The notes under the pieces: generated by a model
The model's database searches: none
What the model was told of the DNA's origin: nothing
Seen by the model: only the letters and a program-made list of their open reading frames with translations
From: Lunularia cruciata
Taxonomy: Eukaryota; Streptophyta; Marchantiopsida; Lunulariales; Lunulariaceae
NCBI GenBank assembly: GCA_948567375.1
Contig: OX419755.1
Span: forward strand, 31,191,001 to 31,255,000
Reading direction: 5' to 3'
DNA: 64,000 nt
Made by a program: the position numbers and the translations under genes
Shown: one piece after another, positions 33,331 through 45,162 of the stretch
How positions within the stretch are numbered: the first letter of the stretch is position 1
Layout: every line of letters starts with the position of its first letter

Positions 33331-34293
33331 GCATCAAATCCTTGACTAACTAACATAGGAATATCTCTCCTTGCTATTATTGCAACCAATTGAAATAGCT
33401 TGGTTAAACCACTAGAAGAATCCTCTGCCTAAAACAATCTCTAAGATGCTTGTGTACTATCCTCTCGACAAGGTTTTTGAGGAGAGGAGAGGAGAGGAGA
33501 GAAGCAATGCACAATGCATGTGTAGAAAGCAACCTATCAAGACATAAAAGCTACTCAAGTTGATAATCTAAGACCTCTAGTGATACTCCTCTCTTGCTAT
33601 AGGATTTAGTAAGTGTAGGGAAAGATAGTCTCATTATTAGGACTAGCCATAGACAAAATGTGTACACCATGCTGCTCTACTAAAATCCCTCAATGTAGTA
33701 AGTGTAGAGAAGAGTCTCATCAATAGGACTCACCGTAGTCAAAAAAGTGTAGCACTCATGTTGCTCTACTAAACTCTCTCACTTGACCCAATGTTCCACA
33801 TTATTGTAATCGAGTGGATTGTATGGCATCTTGTGGCAAAACATGTCTCTTGAAATCTATAGTCCTAATAGACTCCTCTTGTAGGGTGGCCCAATCCACC
33901 CACTCAAAATAGATGAAATCTAATAGTCATTTCTCTATTCTTTGCATGTCCTCCTCTAGCATAATGAAGATACCATCAAGGGAGTGAGAGGAATAAGAAC
34001 CAAGCTAACTCATCCAAGGAATCACGTGCCAAACTATCAAGTGGTAGGCAAAAAGTCTATGTAGCCTCATCATAGGGTGTATGGGGTAGTATATGGAATA
34101 GATGTGGATATGGAAAACTAGTCTCAAACAACCCCAAAATACAACTAGCCAAGATGCTAACCACTTCCTTGACTCAGATTGTATCCCCGGAATAGTCAAT
34201 AAAGGAATCAAGGAAGCGTGCATAATCCAAAGAATCACCGCTCAATTTGGTTGCTCACCTCAAATGAACATCCTAAGTGGTCCAATCATAGTC
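33331..34293. other. Spacer, possibly the N-terminal part of the RT relic
   Basis: No convincing motif. Includes a short GGAGA repeat at about 33480-33505. Confidence 0.45.
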
Positions 34294-34298
34294 CTTAT

Positions 34299-34941
34299 TG
34301 TAATACCAATAGCTAAACATATTATCTAGAGGTAGAAATTGGCTTGGTAACATCAGGAACGATATTATATATGACGGAATAAGTAGATCAGATAAAAGGT
34401 GTCACCAAAAGAGTACTTCCACTAATATGGCATGAATAAAAAGTACCCTAAAAACTTTAGAGCCAATTTTGAAGATCTAAATGGATGAATTAGGCCTTGA
34501 AAATATAAAAATTTCTTTGGGACATAAGTACCTTCTCCTCTCACTATTTGTCTCACCCATGCAATTTTGAGCTTCCTACAAGAAGATTCTTTGAAGATTC
34601 CCTTTGGTCAAACTTATTTGACCAACCAAATAGGACAAGATCATATATCTAGCTATTGGTATTACATTTTCAAGTTATTTTTGGCTCCTACTCTATTAGT
34701 AGAAGTGCTCTTTTGTGACACTTCTATCTGATCTACCTAGCACATCATACCTAACATCCTTCTAGATGTTACCAAGTCAATTTTCACCTCTAGATGATAT
34801 ATCTAGTTATTTGTATTACATATTCTTTGTTATAAAATAAATACAAGGTGCTACTTTGGGGCATTGGAGTATTGAGGGCTGAAGCTTTGTGTTTCTTCTC
34901 TTGTGTTTCTCTTGGTGAATTCCTATCCTCAAAACATTATA
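34299..34941 (+). repeat. 5' LTR of the decayed gypsy element, rearranged
   Basis: It starts TGTAATACCAATAGC and ends aaaacattata. Positions 34299-34631 follow the 3' LTR. Then about 34632-34825 is an inverted copy of the first 160-190 bases of the LTR (ends ctattggtattaca and tatttgtattaca). Forward LTR sequence then resumes to the end. About 150 bases of normal LTR are missing at the inversion. Confidence 0.82.
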
Positions 34942-34942
34942 A

Positions 34943-34954
34943 TGATACCAGAGC
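34943..34954 (+). other. Primer binding site, initiator Met tRNA type
   Basis: tgataccagagc starts one base after the LTR and matches the canonical plant iMet PBS TGGTATCAGAGC at 10 of 12 positions. Confidence 0.75.
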
Positions 34955-35599
34955 AAGTGTTTTAATCCAAGAGAGTGGATCATCCCTCTTGGAGGAACAT
35001 GGGCTACTAAGAGTGAGTAATTTTGAGAGGAGAAAATGTAGTGCAATCAATAGATTAGAGGTGTTTTAGAGAGAGGATGGGATGGAGGCTCATAGAGGCT
35101 TTTTGTTCTTGAATCTATTTCACATCAAGATTATGAACATCCAATGTGAGCAAGTGAGAATATATTTAATTTATCATTTTGGAGTAGAGTTAAAAGGCAC
35201 AGTGATGAATTCACCAAACTTGGTGATTCTACATGTGGTGATATATGATAGAGAGTGAGATTTGACAATCTAAATTTTGTTATGATGCAAGGGATTTGAT
35301 TATACCAAATCTTCTCTCTTTCAACACTCAAGTAGAAATCCGTTATGTGGTTAGACTGAAAGTGATGTTTAGGGATTTCATAGTCCACAATTTTGGTGAA
35401 GAATATTATCAATGAGTGATAGTCCCTAAGGTCCAAAAGGTAGTTCCAATAGTCTGTGCATCCTCTCAAGTAATCATATTAACCCTTTATTGAAGTAAGA
35501 AAGAGCAATTGAGTGATTGCCATGTGAAAGGATCATAGATGCGTAGTTGTAGGATCCGATGCAAGGAATGCAAGGGATGTTGAACAAATTTTAGGAGAT

Positions 35600-36550
35600 C
35601 AAAATGACCATGGAGACATTTGCAAAGTGAAGTATGTACCTTTAGGAATGATCAAAATATACAAGAAGAAGAACCATCCCAAAACCAAATACCAATGATT
35701 GAAGTACCTAAAGAGTCACTCATGGCGATAACACCGATCTTAGTCAACAATAAAATCACATTGTTATTATGGATGAAGAAGACGTGCAACATCAAGCCTT
35801 ATAAGGGACAATGCTCCATAGGAGTGGTGGAAAGCTGGATTTCAAGAATGAATTGATACTTTGGATTATTCATAGTTGAGATCACCGATCATTCCGCAAG
35901 CATGTTTGTATGTGGATACTTGACCAATTAATCACTCACATGGTACAATACTTAGGAATGATTAATGTTGGCAGAAGGAAGAGAGATCACTTGGATGGCA
36001 ATGCAAGGAGTGCTACTAAAGAATTTCCAATTTGTGGATTCTTGATAGATTGTCCAAACCCTGACTATGGGGGTTGAAGCAAAGATCAACATACAAGAGT
36101 ATGTGAAAGCACTTCTTGATATGCAGGTCATAATAATTAATATGAGTCTTATAGAAGCTCTTCATAATTTCAAACAGAGGTTAAAAGAGCAAATTCACCA
36201 AGAGGTAGTGGTACAAAATCCTTGCACTATTTTTGAAGCCATTGCCTATGCTTAGAGAATAGTAGAGGCACTTGGAGAAGGCAAAGGGGTAGTCCTAACT
36301 CAACACTATTGGGTTGAAACACCGCACTTTGGTGGACTAGTTCTTACGGAATTGTGCAACATTTGGTTATGAGATTGAGGAGCAAGACTGCACCAAGGAG
36401 AACAAGGATGGGTCAAAAGAAAGAAGGATGGAGTCCCACAAGGAGAAGGGGTTTGAGCAGAACAACAATGCTAAAATAATTGCAGCTGAGTTGGGCACAT
36501 AGCCACCAATTGTCATGCTTGTCTTCCTAAATGCCCTTGGCCCCCATGGC
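35600..36550 (+). pseudogene. Gag relic
   Basis: The best-kept stretch, 36067-36255, gives INIQEYVKALLDMQ and EALHNFKQRLKEQIHQEVV, like the retrotransposon gag domain. A zinc-knuckle relic (NCS-VGHIATNCH) lies at about 36478-36516 with one Cys lost and a stop. The product would have formed the particle shell. Confidence 0.65.
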
Positions 36551-36719
36551 AGCCTTTGAACAACATAGAGAGATGAATTGAAGAAGAGGATGTTGAAATC
36601 AGATCAAAAAATGAATTTCACCAATAAATGTACCTTACGGCTTTACTAGCTCAATGGAGAAGAGTAAAAGTAGGGGGAGGAAGAGGACAAGTGTGCAAAG
36701 GTAGAGGAAGATGAATGCA

Positions 36720-38520
36720 CAACTGATTGTCATAAATGGAGTCCTAAAAGGCAATTAGATGATAGTATTGATAGATCCTAAAGCAATAAAGAATCTTTTG
36801 TCTCACTCTATTGCAATAAAGTTGGAGATAAAACTAGAGAAGGATGAGAATGACAAAGTAGAGCTATCCAATGGTCAGATAGAGACAATTGAGCCATTAC
36901 CTAGAAAGGTAAACACTCTTTATTGGAGAGTATCAAAAAGCAATTGAGTGGCAAGTGATATGGTTCATTATGATGTGATCCTAGGCATACCGTGGATAGA
37001 GCACTACAATCCCATAATTAATTGGAAAAAGAAAGTAGTGAGAACTAGCCAATAAAAGATCTTTAGGGTTAAAGAAAGATCACAAGTGCAAGAATTGTCT
37101 CTCTATGTCATAGGAACAACATCTATTGGGTAAGATAGATAGATGTTTCATTGCTCTAATAAGAGAAGTCTAGAGTGCACAACTCTATAGACAAATTGTT
37201 AAGAAATTGAAAGATGTGGTCAATGAGTTCAAGATGTCTTTTTATATGATTTAACCTCAAGATTACCACCAAAAAGGAGAGTAGATCATAAAATCAAGAT
37301 ACTTCTTAGGAAGACACCTCCTTAAGACACCATATCAACTATCACCTCATGAGTTGGAGGAATATAAGGCTCAAATCAAGGATATGCTGCAGAAAGGGTT
37401 TATCCAACCCAACATATCACCATATGGGGCTCTCATCTTGTTTGTGAAGAAGAAGGTCAAGGTAATATGAATGTGCATTGACTACTGAGGACTAAATCAA
37501 AAAACAATGAAGTACAAATACCCATTACCTTGCATGGATGATTTGTTTGATCAACTCAATGGGACAAACCACTTACCAAACTTGATCTACAAAGTAGTTA
37601 TAACAAAATCAAGATCAGCAAAGGAAGATGTACACAAAACTACCTTGCAACAAGGTATGGTCATTTTGAGTTCTTGGTGATACCATTTGGTCTCACCAAT
37701 GTAATAGCCATTTTCATGAGTTTGATGAATGATATATTTTGTCCATACTTAGATAAATCTATTATTTTTTCCCTTGATGATATCTTAGTCTACAGAAAGA
37801 TGATGATAGAGCACAAGCAATATTTGCAAGAAGTCTTCTAGATTTTGTGACAAAATCAATTATATGCCAAAATCTCAAAGTGTGAGTTTGGCAAGTTTGA
37901 ATTAGACTACTTGGGGCATAAAGTAAGTGCAAAAGGTATCCAAGTGTAAAAAATAAAATAGAGGTCACTAAAAAAGGGTGCTCTAGAAGATCAAACTCAA
38001 CTCAAGAGTTTCTTGGGATTGATGAGGTTCTATTTTCAATTTATCAAGGACTTCTCCAAGGTCACACAACCTCTAATGGCAATAATTGGCAAGGAGAAGA
38101 AGTGGATGTGGAGAACCGCACAAGAAATTGGCCTCTTAGGAATTAAAAGATGCATTAATGCATAATGCATTAATTATGCACCAATCTTGAAATGGTATGA
38201 CCCAAAACGTTCAATCAAGTTGGCTATAGATGCATATGGCATTGCAATAGGAGTAGTCCCACAACAAGAATGAAATGATAGATAGTACCAAGTTGCATAT
38301 TTCTCTTGAAATTTATTACTAGAATGTTATTATCACACCACTGGATGAGAAGAGTTGGTCATTGTTCTTGCAACCAAGCATTGGAAGTACTATCTTGGTG
38401 AGGAAGCATTTATAGTGGAGATAAACCACAAACCTCTAATTTATATTAAGATACAAAAATATCTATCTCATCAATAGATTCAACGGGTAGAGTGGAGATA
38501 ATGGTTCAACATGACGATCA
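36720..38520 (+). pseudogene. Protease, reverse transcriptase and RNase H relic
   Basis: At 36725-36950 a degenerate retropepsin-like stretch (NGVLKG, then LIDPKAIKNLLSHSIA). At 37270-37850 the reverse transcriptase: KLDLQSSYNKIKI, TRYGHFEFLVIPFGLTN and the catalytic box FSLDDILVY. At 38205-38480 RNase H: KLAIDAYGIAIGVV, then ATKHWKYYLGEEAFIVE and NHKPL. Many stops and frameshifts. Confidence 0.8.
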
Positions 38521-38689
38521 CTTTTGTGGAAGGCAAGAAGTAACTTGTAGATCCATTCACTCAGATGCCTATGGCAAACAATCTGGTGGTAGACGTCAAG
38601 ATGAACCTTGAAGTCTGGCCAAGGATTCTTGATGTTGCAAAAACAGCCCCATAGATTGTAGGAGCTCAATCATCCAAAAGCATAACCAA

Positions 38690-40035
38690 TACCCAAGGAC
38701 TCACCTTCCATGATGGTAAGTTATGGATCGTAAATGCCAAAGACATAAGAACCACCACCCTAGTGGAATGTCATGATTCCACCATTGTAGGTCATGTTGG
38801 AGTGGACAAGACCTTAGATATAGTCAAATGTCATTACTATTAGCCAAAGATGAGCAATGATATGATAGAGTACATTTGAAGCTACCTACTTTGTCACCAA
38901 AATAGAACTTCTAATCAAGCTTCCAACCACTCCCTACTCTTACACAATGCTAGGAATAGGTAAACATGGATCTGGTTTGTGAATTGCCCAAAGATCACCT
39001 CAAGGTTTGACTCCGTCATAGTCTTTGTTGACTAATTCAGCAAAATGATTCATGTGCATCCTACCACCAAGGATGTGACTGCTCCACAACTAGCTCAATT
39101 TCACTTAGTTGTAGTCTTTTCTCACCATGGCTTGTCTTGAGTGCTCATCACCAATAGAGGCATTCAATTCACTAGTTTGTTTTGGCAAACACTCTTTGGT
39201 GTCTTCAAAACCAAACTGATCATGTCCATGACTTACCATCCATAAACCATGGACAAATAGAGTAGGCTAATTGCACTATTGAGTTCATGCTCCAAAACTT
39301 CACCTTAGATGAGAAAGAGTGGTGGGACATCTTACTTCCACTAGTGGAATTTGCCTACAACAATTCAATGAATACATCCACAGAGGTCATACTATTCTTC
39401 CTCATTCATGGAGATCATCCTTTCACACCTTTGAGTTTGATGAAGATCTACTTGGTGCCTACCAAGGTTGACGCTATCAATACTTTTGTTTCTAAAATCT
39501 AATAGGGTGTGGAGAATGCCAAACATAGGTTGCAGATCACCCAAAATTTATAGAAATAGTATGCAAATGCACATCATTGGCACATAGAGTTCAATATTGG
39601 GGATTAAGTCTAGCTGTCCACAACCAACCTCAATTTAGTTGGTCCTCGTAAGCTGAGACCTCATTTTATTGGGCCTTTTCCCATCCTTCATTGAATTGGC
39701 ATAATGGCCTATCAACTCAACCTACCACCACACATGAAGGTCCATCCAATGATCCATGTTTACTTAATATGTAGATATGCACCTTGACTGCCCCACTTTC
39801 CTTCCATACAAGAAGTTAGACCTTGTCCAATACTCATTGATGGCACAAAATATATAAAGTTGAATGCATTCTCTAGAAATCCATCCGTAGTACCCACCAT
39901 CCACGTGTGGAATATCTTGAACATAAGAAAGAGTACCCATTACATGAGGCAACATGAGAACCAGTAGCCAACTTGATCCATGAACTGGTGTTAGTGCAAT
40001 CTTTTGAGTAACAACTTAGCAACAAAGATGTTGCT
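38690..40035 (+). pseudogene. Integrase and chromodomain relic
   Basis: Starts with the zinc-binding region (VECHDSTIVGHVGVDKTLD at about 38760). The core follows at 38960-39310. The frame at 39287-39502 gives WWDILLPLVEFAYNNSMNTS. The C-terminal GPRKLRPHFIGPF lies at about 39640 and a degenerate chromodomain at about 39840-39990. It aligns segment by segment with 1-2070. Confidence 0.82.
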
Positions 40036-40039
40036 TCTT

Positions 40040-40051
40040 AAAAGAGGGAGG
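40040..40051 (+). other. Polypurine tract
   Basis: aaaagagggagg ends one base before the 3' LTR. Confidence 0.75.
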
Positions 40052-40052
40052 T

Positions 40053-40682
40053 TGTAATACAAGTAGCTAGACATATTATCTAGAGGTGGAAATTGGCTTG
40101 GAAATATTTGGAAGGATGTTATATATGATAGACTAAGTAGATCAGATAGAGGCATCACCAAAAGAGTACTTCCACCAATAGAGTAGGAGCTTAAATCACC
40201 CTAAAAAAATTCAAAGTCAATTTTGGAGGCCTAACTGGATGAATTAGGCCTAAAAATAGACAAAATCTGCACTCTTTGGAGAAAAGGCTTGTCCTCTCTC
40301 CCACCTCCTCCCCACCCCCCTTCTTAAGTTATCTCATTGAGAGCTTTCCAACAATACCTCACTCATGCAATTTTGAGCTTCTTAAAGAAGATTCTCTTTG
40401 GTCAAACTTGTTTGACCAACCAGATAGGACAAGGATTGACATGTCATCCATCCATGCGACTAATCTAAGGGTGGAGCTCATTGAAATCTCACCAATCTGT
40501 GTATCTGATCCAAGGTTGGAGCTTCCTTTGAGTGGAGCCTCTATGCTATATAATAAAGAAAAGATGCTCCTTGGAGCACCTTTGGGGTCCCTCAATCCTC
40601 CTTTTGGAGTATTGAGTGTTGAAGCTTTGTATTTCTTCTCTTGTGTTCTTCTTGGGAGTTCTCCTATCCTTGAAAAATTACA
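40053..40682 (+). repeat. 3' LTR of the decayed gypsy element
   Basis: A 630-bp LTR starting TGTAATACAAGTAGC and ending tgaaaaattaca. A TATA-like string gctatataataaag lies near 40547-40560. Unlike the 5' LTR it has no internal inversion. Confidence 0.9.
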
Positions 40683-40687
40683 CTTGT

Positions 40688-42860
40688 GCATCCTTCTCAC
40701 ATGGGTCTTTACCTCTTATGAGGTAAAGCGTCAATGACACACCGAGCATGGTATATCCTAAGCAGCTCTGGACTGCACCACATGGAGAAGTGTAGCCATG
40801 GCTGACACAAGAATTATAATAGTAACACATAATTCTCCTCTCCATATCTCCTCATACTGCAAAACCACAACCTCTTACATCACAACTCACAGGAATAAAT
40901 GTTATCTCTCCAAACCCTTAAAATTATAAACTCTCCTAACTTGTAATTCATATAAAAAAAAAATCAAACTAAGTTCTCATGGAACTAGAGCATGAATACC
41001 AAGAGATTAAGATTGAAAATTCTTGACCATCACTCTTAATGTAAAATAACCACTCTAAAACCTGAAAAACCTAAAAATCTTCATAATTTTCCACTCTATC
41101 ATCCATAGCCTTCAATATAGGTACCAGTGGAACTGAAATTGAAAAATGAACATAATCTACTATTGACTCATGTGCCATATGCTAGTGAACTCTCCAAAAA
41201 GCTAGCTCTCTTTTCTCCTCTCTTTCTTTCTCAAATGGCATAGATGAAGTAGGAGGAGGGATGGCTTATGGGTGAGATTAGTTGCAAAATAATTGTACCA
41301 ATTAATAAAATAGGTTCATGTTAGATGCAAGGAGTAAAACTTACATGTGTCACAAAAGTAGATATAGTACATGTAGTTTAAGGATTTCTTGGGATTAGTT
41401 TGAATGGTCTGAATTTTAAGCAAAAGGATTCTTGAAGAAGTGATAGATTTCAAAGTTAAGCATCAATAGATTTCAAAGACTTAGGGCTTGTGTTGATATG
41501 GATAGATGCTTAGATGAATTTTTTTTTTAAATCCAAGATAATGGGATTAAGGCAAAGACTGAAGTTATATGTGTTGTCTTTGAGAGAAATTATGATCTCA
41601 AAAAATTCTTAGAACCTAATTGTCAATAGTTTGTGAGCTATAGAATTAGATTATAGAATTAGAGTGGGTATAGAGGAAACAAACACATCCAATGAAATTG
41701 AGGTGGAAGAAATTTTTTATCCCAATCTGTTTCTTCTTGGTCCCATTTTGGTTGTGATTCATCTAAAGGTTTTAGTTGTCATGATCTATTGGAGATGGTT
41801 TCCTTTGCACCAAAGTCTATACTAAAGATAATTGCAAGAGGAAAAGTGGATCTGGGGACCAAAAGTTTAGGAGAAGAAGACATATTTAGAATGAGCCCTC
41901 CATATTTATGCTCAAATCTTAGATTATTTAGGTAGTCTTGAACATTTCAAAGAGATTCATGGGGAAAATAGTAAGAAGAAAGTTCAAAAGAGCACCGCAT
42001 TCAAGTACATGGACACCTATTTGGTGAAATTTGAGAGAAGATTTCTTAATTCTATGAATAGTGATATGTTAATACAAGAAATGTGCTAGGTATATGAGTT
42101 TACAAAAGAATGCTCAAGCATAGAAAGATAAGTGTACAATGGAAGGTTTGACAAATAAGGAGCTAAAAAGAGAAAACCATCTATGATAAGTTGAATCATA
42201 TTTATATGCATTAGAAGAGAAGAGAATGGATGTGATGTTCTAGGTTAGAGTAAACATATCTCTCTTGACCCTTATAAGCATTGGAGTGGGAGTGGAAAAT
42301 CTTGTGAATATTTGTATGGAAATTTTTTCATTTTTTGGTACTAATACCCAATCAATTACCATTCATTGTGTAACTCCATGCACCCAACAATTCTTGCAAG
42401 AAGAGAATGGTGGAGGAGGTTTTGTGGAGGATGAGAGTAGATCCCATGCCATCAAGTATATCCAATCATAAATTAAATATTTCCCTTCATATTCCCAAGC
42501 ATTTAATCCTACACCATCCCATTCACAATCCAATTATGTTCATGCTCATTTTAATTATGTTCCATCGTCAATTTTGAGTGAGAAGAATGTTCTTTTACAT
42601 GCTACTACTTGAAATAAGGAGGCTATGCAAAATAAGGAGTAGTTGGGTGCACAAAATATATGTCAAATTTTAAGGTTGAGTGACAAAATATGACTAAAAT
42701 TAAGGATATCAATATTAAAAAAATATCATTGAAACATAATATCTATATAAATTTACTAGTAGAATTAAATGTTTATTATGGTTTATAAGTCAAATGGTAG
42801 AAGTAAATTGATAGGATGGTAGTAAATTTTAAGTATGGTTCTTATATAAGATACTTGTTG
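40688..42860. other. Spacer, no gene seen
   Basis: AT-rich DNA with scattered stops in all frames. The longest frames (for example 42265-42471) show no family motif. Confidence 0.55.
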
Positions 42861-43333
42861 TGTAGAGGACCGAGGAGAGAAATAGGAGAATGGAAGATCA
42901 AAATGGAAAGTCACATTGGAAATGCTCAAGTGAGAGAAAATCTGAATGCCTAGTATGAGCTTGAGCTTGGGCTTTGGTATTTGGTATTTATAGCAAGGCA
43001 ATACAAGGCGCTTGAGAAACTTCTAAGGAAAACTTCTCTCTCAAGGTCACCTTCTTGGAGTGCAAGCTAAGCTAAGCTACACAAGATGTTGCTAAGGAAG
43101 CTTCCTTCTAGAACCTACCTACTTGGTGTACAAGCTAAGCTAGTTGTTAACTTGATGTGCAAGTTACTAGATCCTTGGAAGGTACTTAGACGTTTCCAAA
43201 GTGTTTCTAGAACATTTGAAAAAGAAATTTTCTAGATGCTTCTAGAACATTCTTAGAATTCCTAACTACATTTGGCTTATTTTACTAATTTGTTAGCCTT
43301 TGCTAACTTGTTTGCTAACTCCATATTATTACA
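42861..43333 (-). repeat. Solo LTR, family 2 (relative of the HSE-bearing LTR)
   Basis: A 473-bp reverse-orientation relative of the LTR at 50981-51389. It starts tgtagaggaccgagg and ends ccatattattaca. The TATA region (tatttatag) is at about 42985, and GAA/TTC-rich blocks (ggaagcttcc, ttctagaa) are at about 43095-43260. The flanks tgttg (42856-42860) and tgtta (43334-43338) are a target-site duplication with one mismatch. Confidence 0.85.
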
Positions 43334-45098
43334 TGTTAGGTAGGGATGTTAGAGTGGTTAAGTGTCAGTAGTAAGGAACAACAAATGAAGATATTGTGCT
43401 TATATAAGATAAGAAAATTTTAAGACTTATTAAGGTGTATACAAATATGAGTGGTAGGTAGATGGAATGTACAATTCATCATAGCATCATACCACATCTC
43501 AAAGAGAAATGAGGTATAGTTTACAAATGTAAGATGCATACAAGGGGTCAGATGTAATGTATAATTCATCCTAACATCATATGACATCTCAAAGAGAAAT
43601 GATATATAGTGTATACTCCACAATGGATATACAAGAATGGAATATGAGAAAAAAATATACAAGTGATCATAACACTATATTTAATACAATATTTCCCTAG
43701 TGGATATACAAAAATGCAATATGAATGTTAAAAGATATGTTCAAGTGATTACAACATTATATGTGATATAGTCATGAGATATTTAGTATCTTGACATAGC
43801 ATACATCTAGTATGCGCTAGTGCCTCCTCAAGCCACATATATAAGCGTGCATGGCAAAGTACAAGACTATGTGTCCACATCCAATCCCACTAAGATTGGT
43901 GCATTTGGAGATCCATAAAGTATATTGCAAGATTGTCATATAGATCTGCACAATACTCTCTAAGATGATGCAAAGTCCACTCCATGATCATGAAATCAAT
44001 ATTATATTATATATGAAATAATTGAGCATGTGTTGACTTAGAATCTATCTAAGGGAGGTCTCAAGAGGTCCCTTCATTAAGAAGTTGAATCTCCTCTACT
44101 CATAGGAGTAAATAGAGGAGGATGAGTTGTACCATGGAGATAGTTCCTACAATATAGAAGAGATGCACTATCAACTATCAAAATATTGCATAGTGATAGA
44201 CCTATGGCAATAAATGCATTGTATGGTCTATGTGTGAAATCTCTCTTGGTATCCTAATAACCATCCTCTCTATCAAGCAAGTCCATAAGGCACACCTCTT
44301 TTTTTACTCCCTAGGGTAGATACTCCTTATCTTACATGGACCAAAATAGGTGCTCAAACTCTACCCTCATGCATCAATCCAAAGGATAGCCTCAAACCAT
44401 GTAATATAATACTACACAAAACTCTCTATGGTACATATGAAAATGTACTCTTGCCTTTATAAGATGACCATTATAAACTCCATGAAAGCTCTCCATTGGA
44501 TGTAGAGAGGACTAGTATACTACATGATGTCAACAAGACAACTAACATCCAAAACTAGAATCTTCTTCTATCTCTCTTGAGCTTAAATTTTGATAATTCT
44601 CTACTTGGTAAGTCTCAAAATCTCACTCTCAAGTGTCACCCTCTTTGCCTCAAGCCTCTCTATCTCCTCATGTGGATGTGCAAGATCATGCAAGGATTGA
44701 AGTATCCAAGCTATAATATCCATATCCCATTCTATCACACTAGGCTCTCTAGTAGGTTGTCCATGTAGATGAGACTATGTTGTGTTGCATAAGATTGCAT
44801 CTCTGCATCAATAGGTTGAGCCTCACTCTTTATGCGGTCTGAGTATGGTGATCGATACTCCTAGTATAGTTGGTCTAAGTTTGCACACCTACCTATCTAT
44901 CCATACCCTCAGACTCCTTATAAGCTCTTTGAGACTCCTCTAACAATCCCATAGTAACATAGAACTCTAGCTAGTAAAACTTCTCATCAAGCTGAGCTTC
45001 CTCGGCATGAGCCCATCTCCCTCCAACATAAGTATATCTAACTCACCCAATATCTCTACAATAGCACTCTCTAAGGTCCTAAATTCACCCTCCCTCTT

Positions 45099-45100
<2 letters not shown>

Positions 45101-45159
<59 letters not shown>
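45101..45159. repeat. (CT)n microsatellite
   Basis: About 29 uninterrupted CT units. They produce spurious Ser-Leu and Arg-Glu frames. Confidence 0.97.

Positions 45160-45162
<3 letters not shown>

Larger units (their letters stand above)
34299..40682 (+). mobile_element. Complete but decayed Ty3-gypsy chromovirus
   Basis: Both LTRs (34299-34941 and 40053-40682), a primer binding site, relics of gag, reverse transcriptase, RNase H, integrase and chromodomain, and a polypurine tract are all in the right order. The flanks cttat (34294-34298) and cttgt (40683-40687) are a 5-bp target-site duplication with one mismatch. Stops and frameshifts occur every few dozen codons, so it is old. It belongs to the same family as the partial element at 1-2816. 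Confidence 0.92.
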
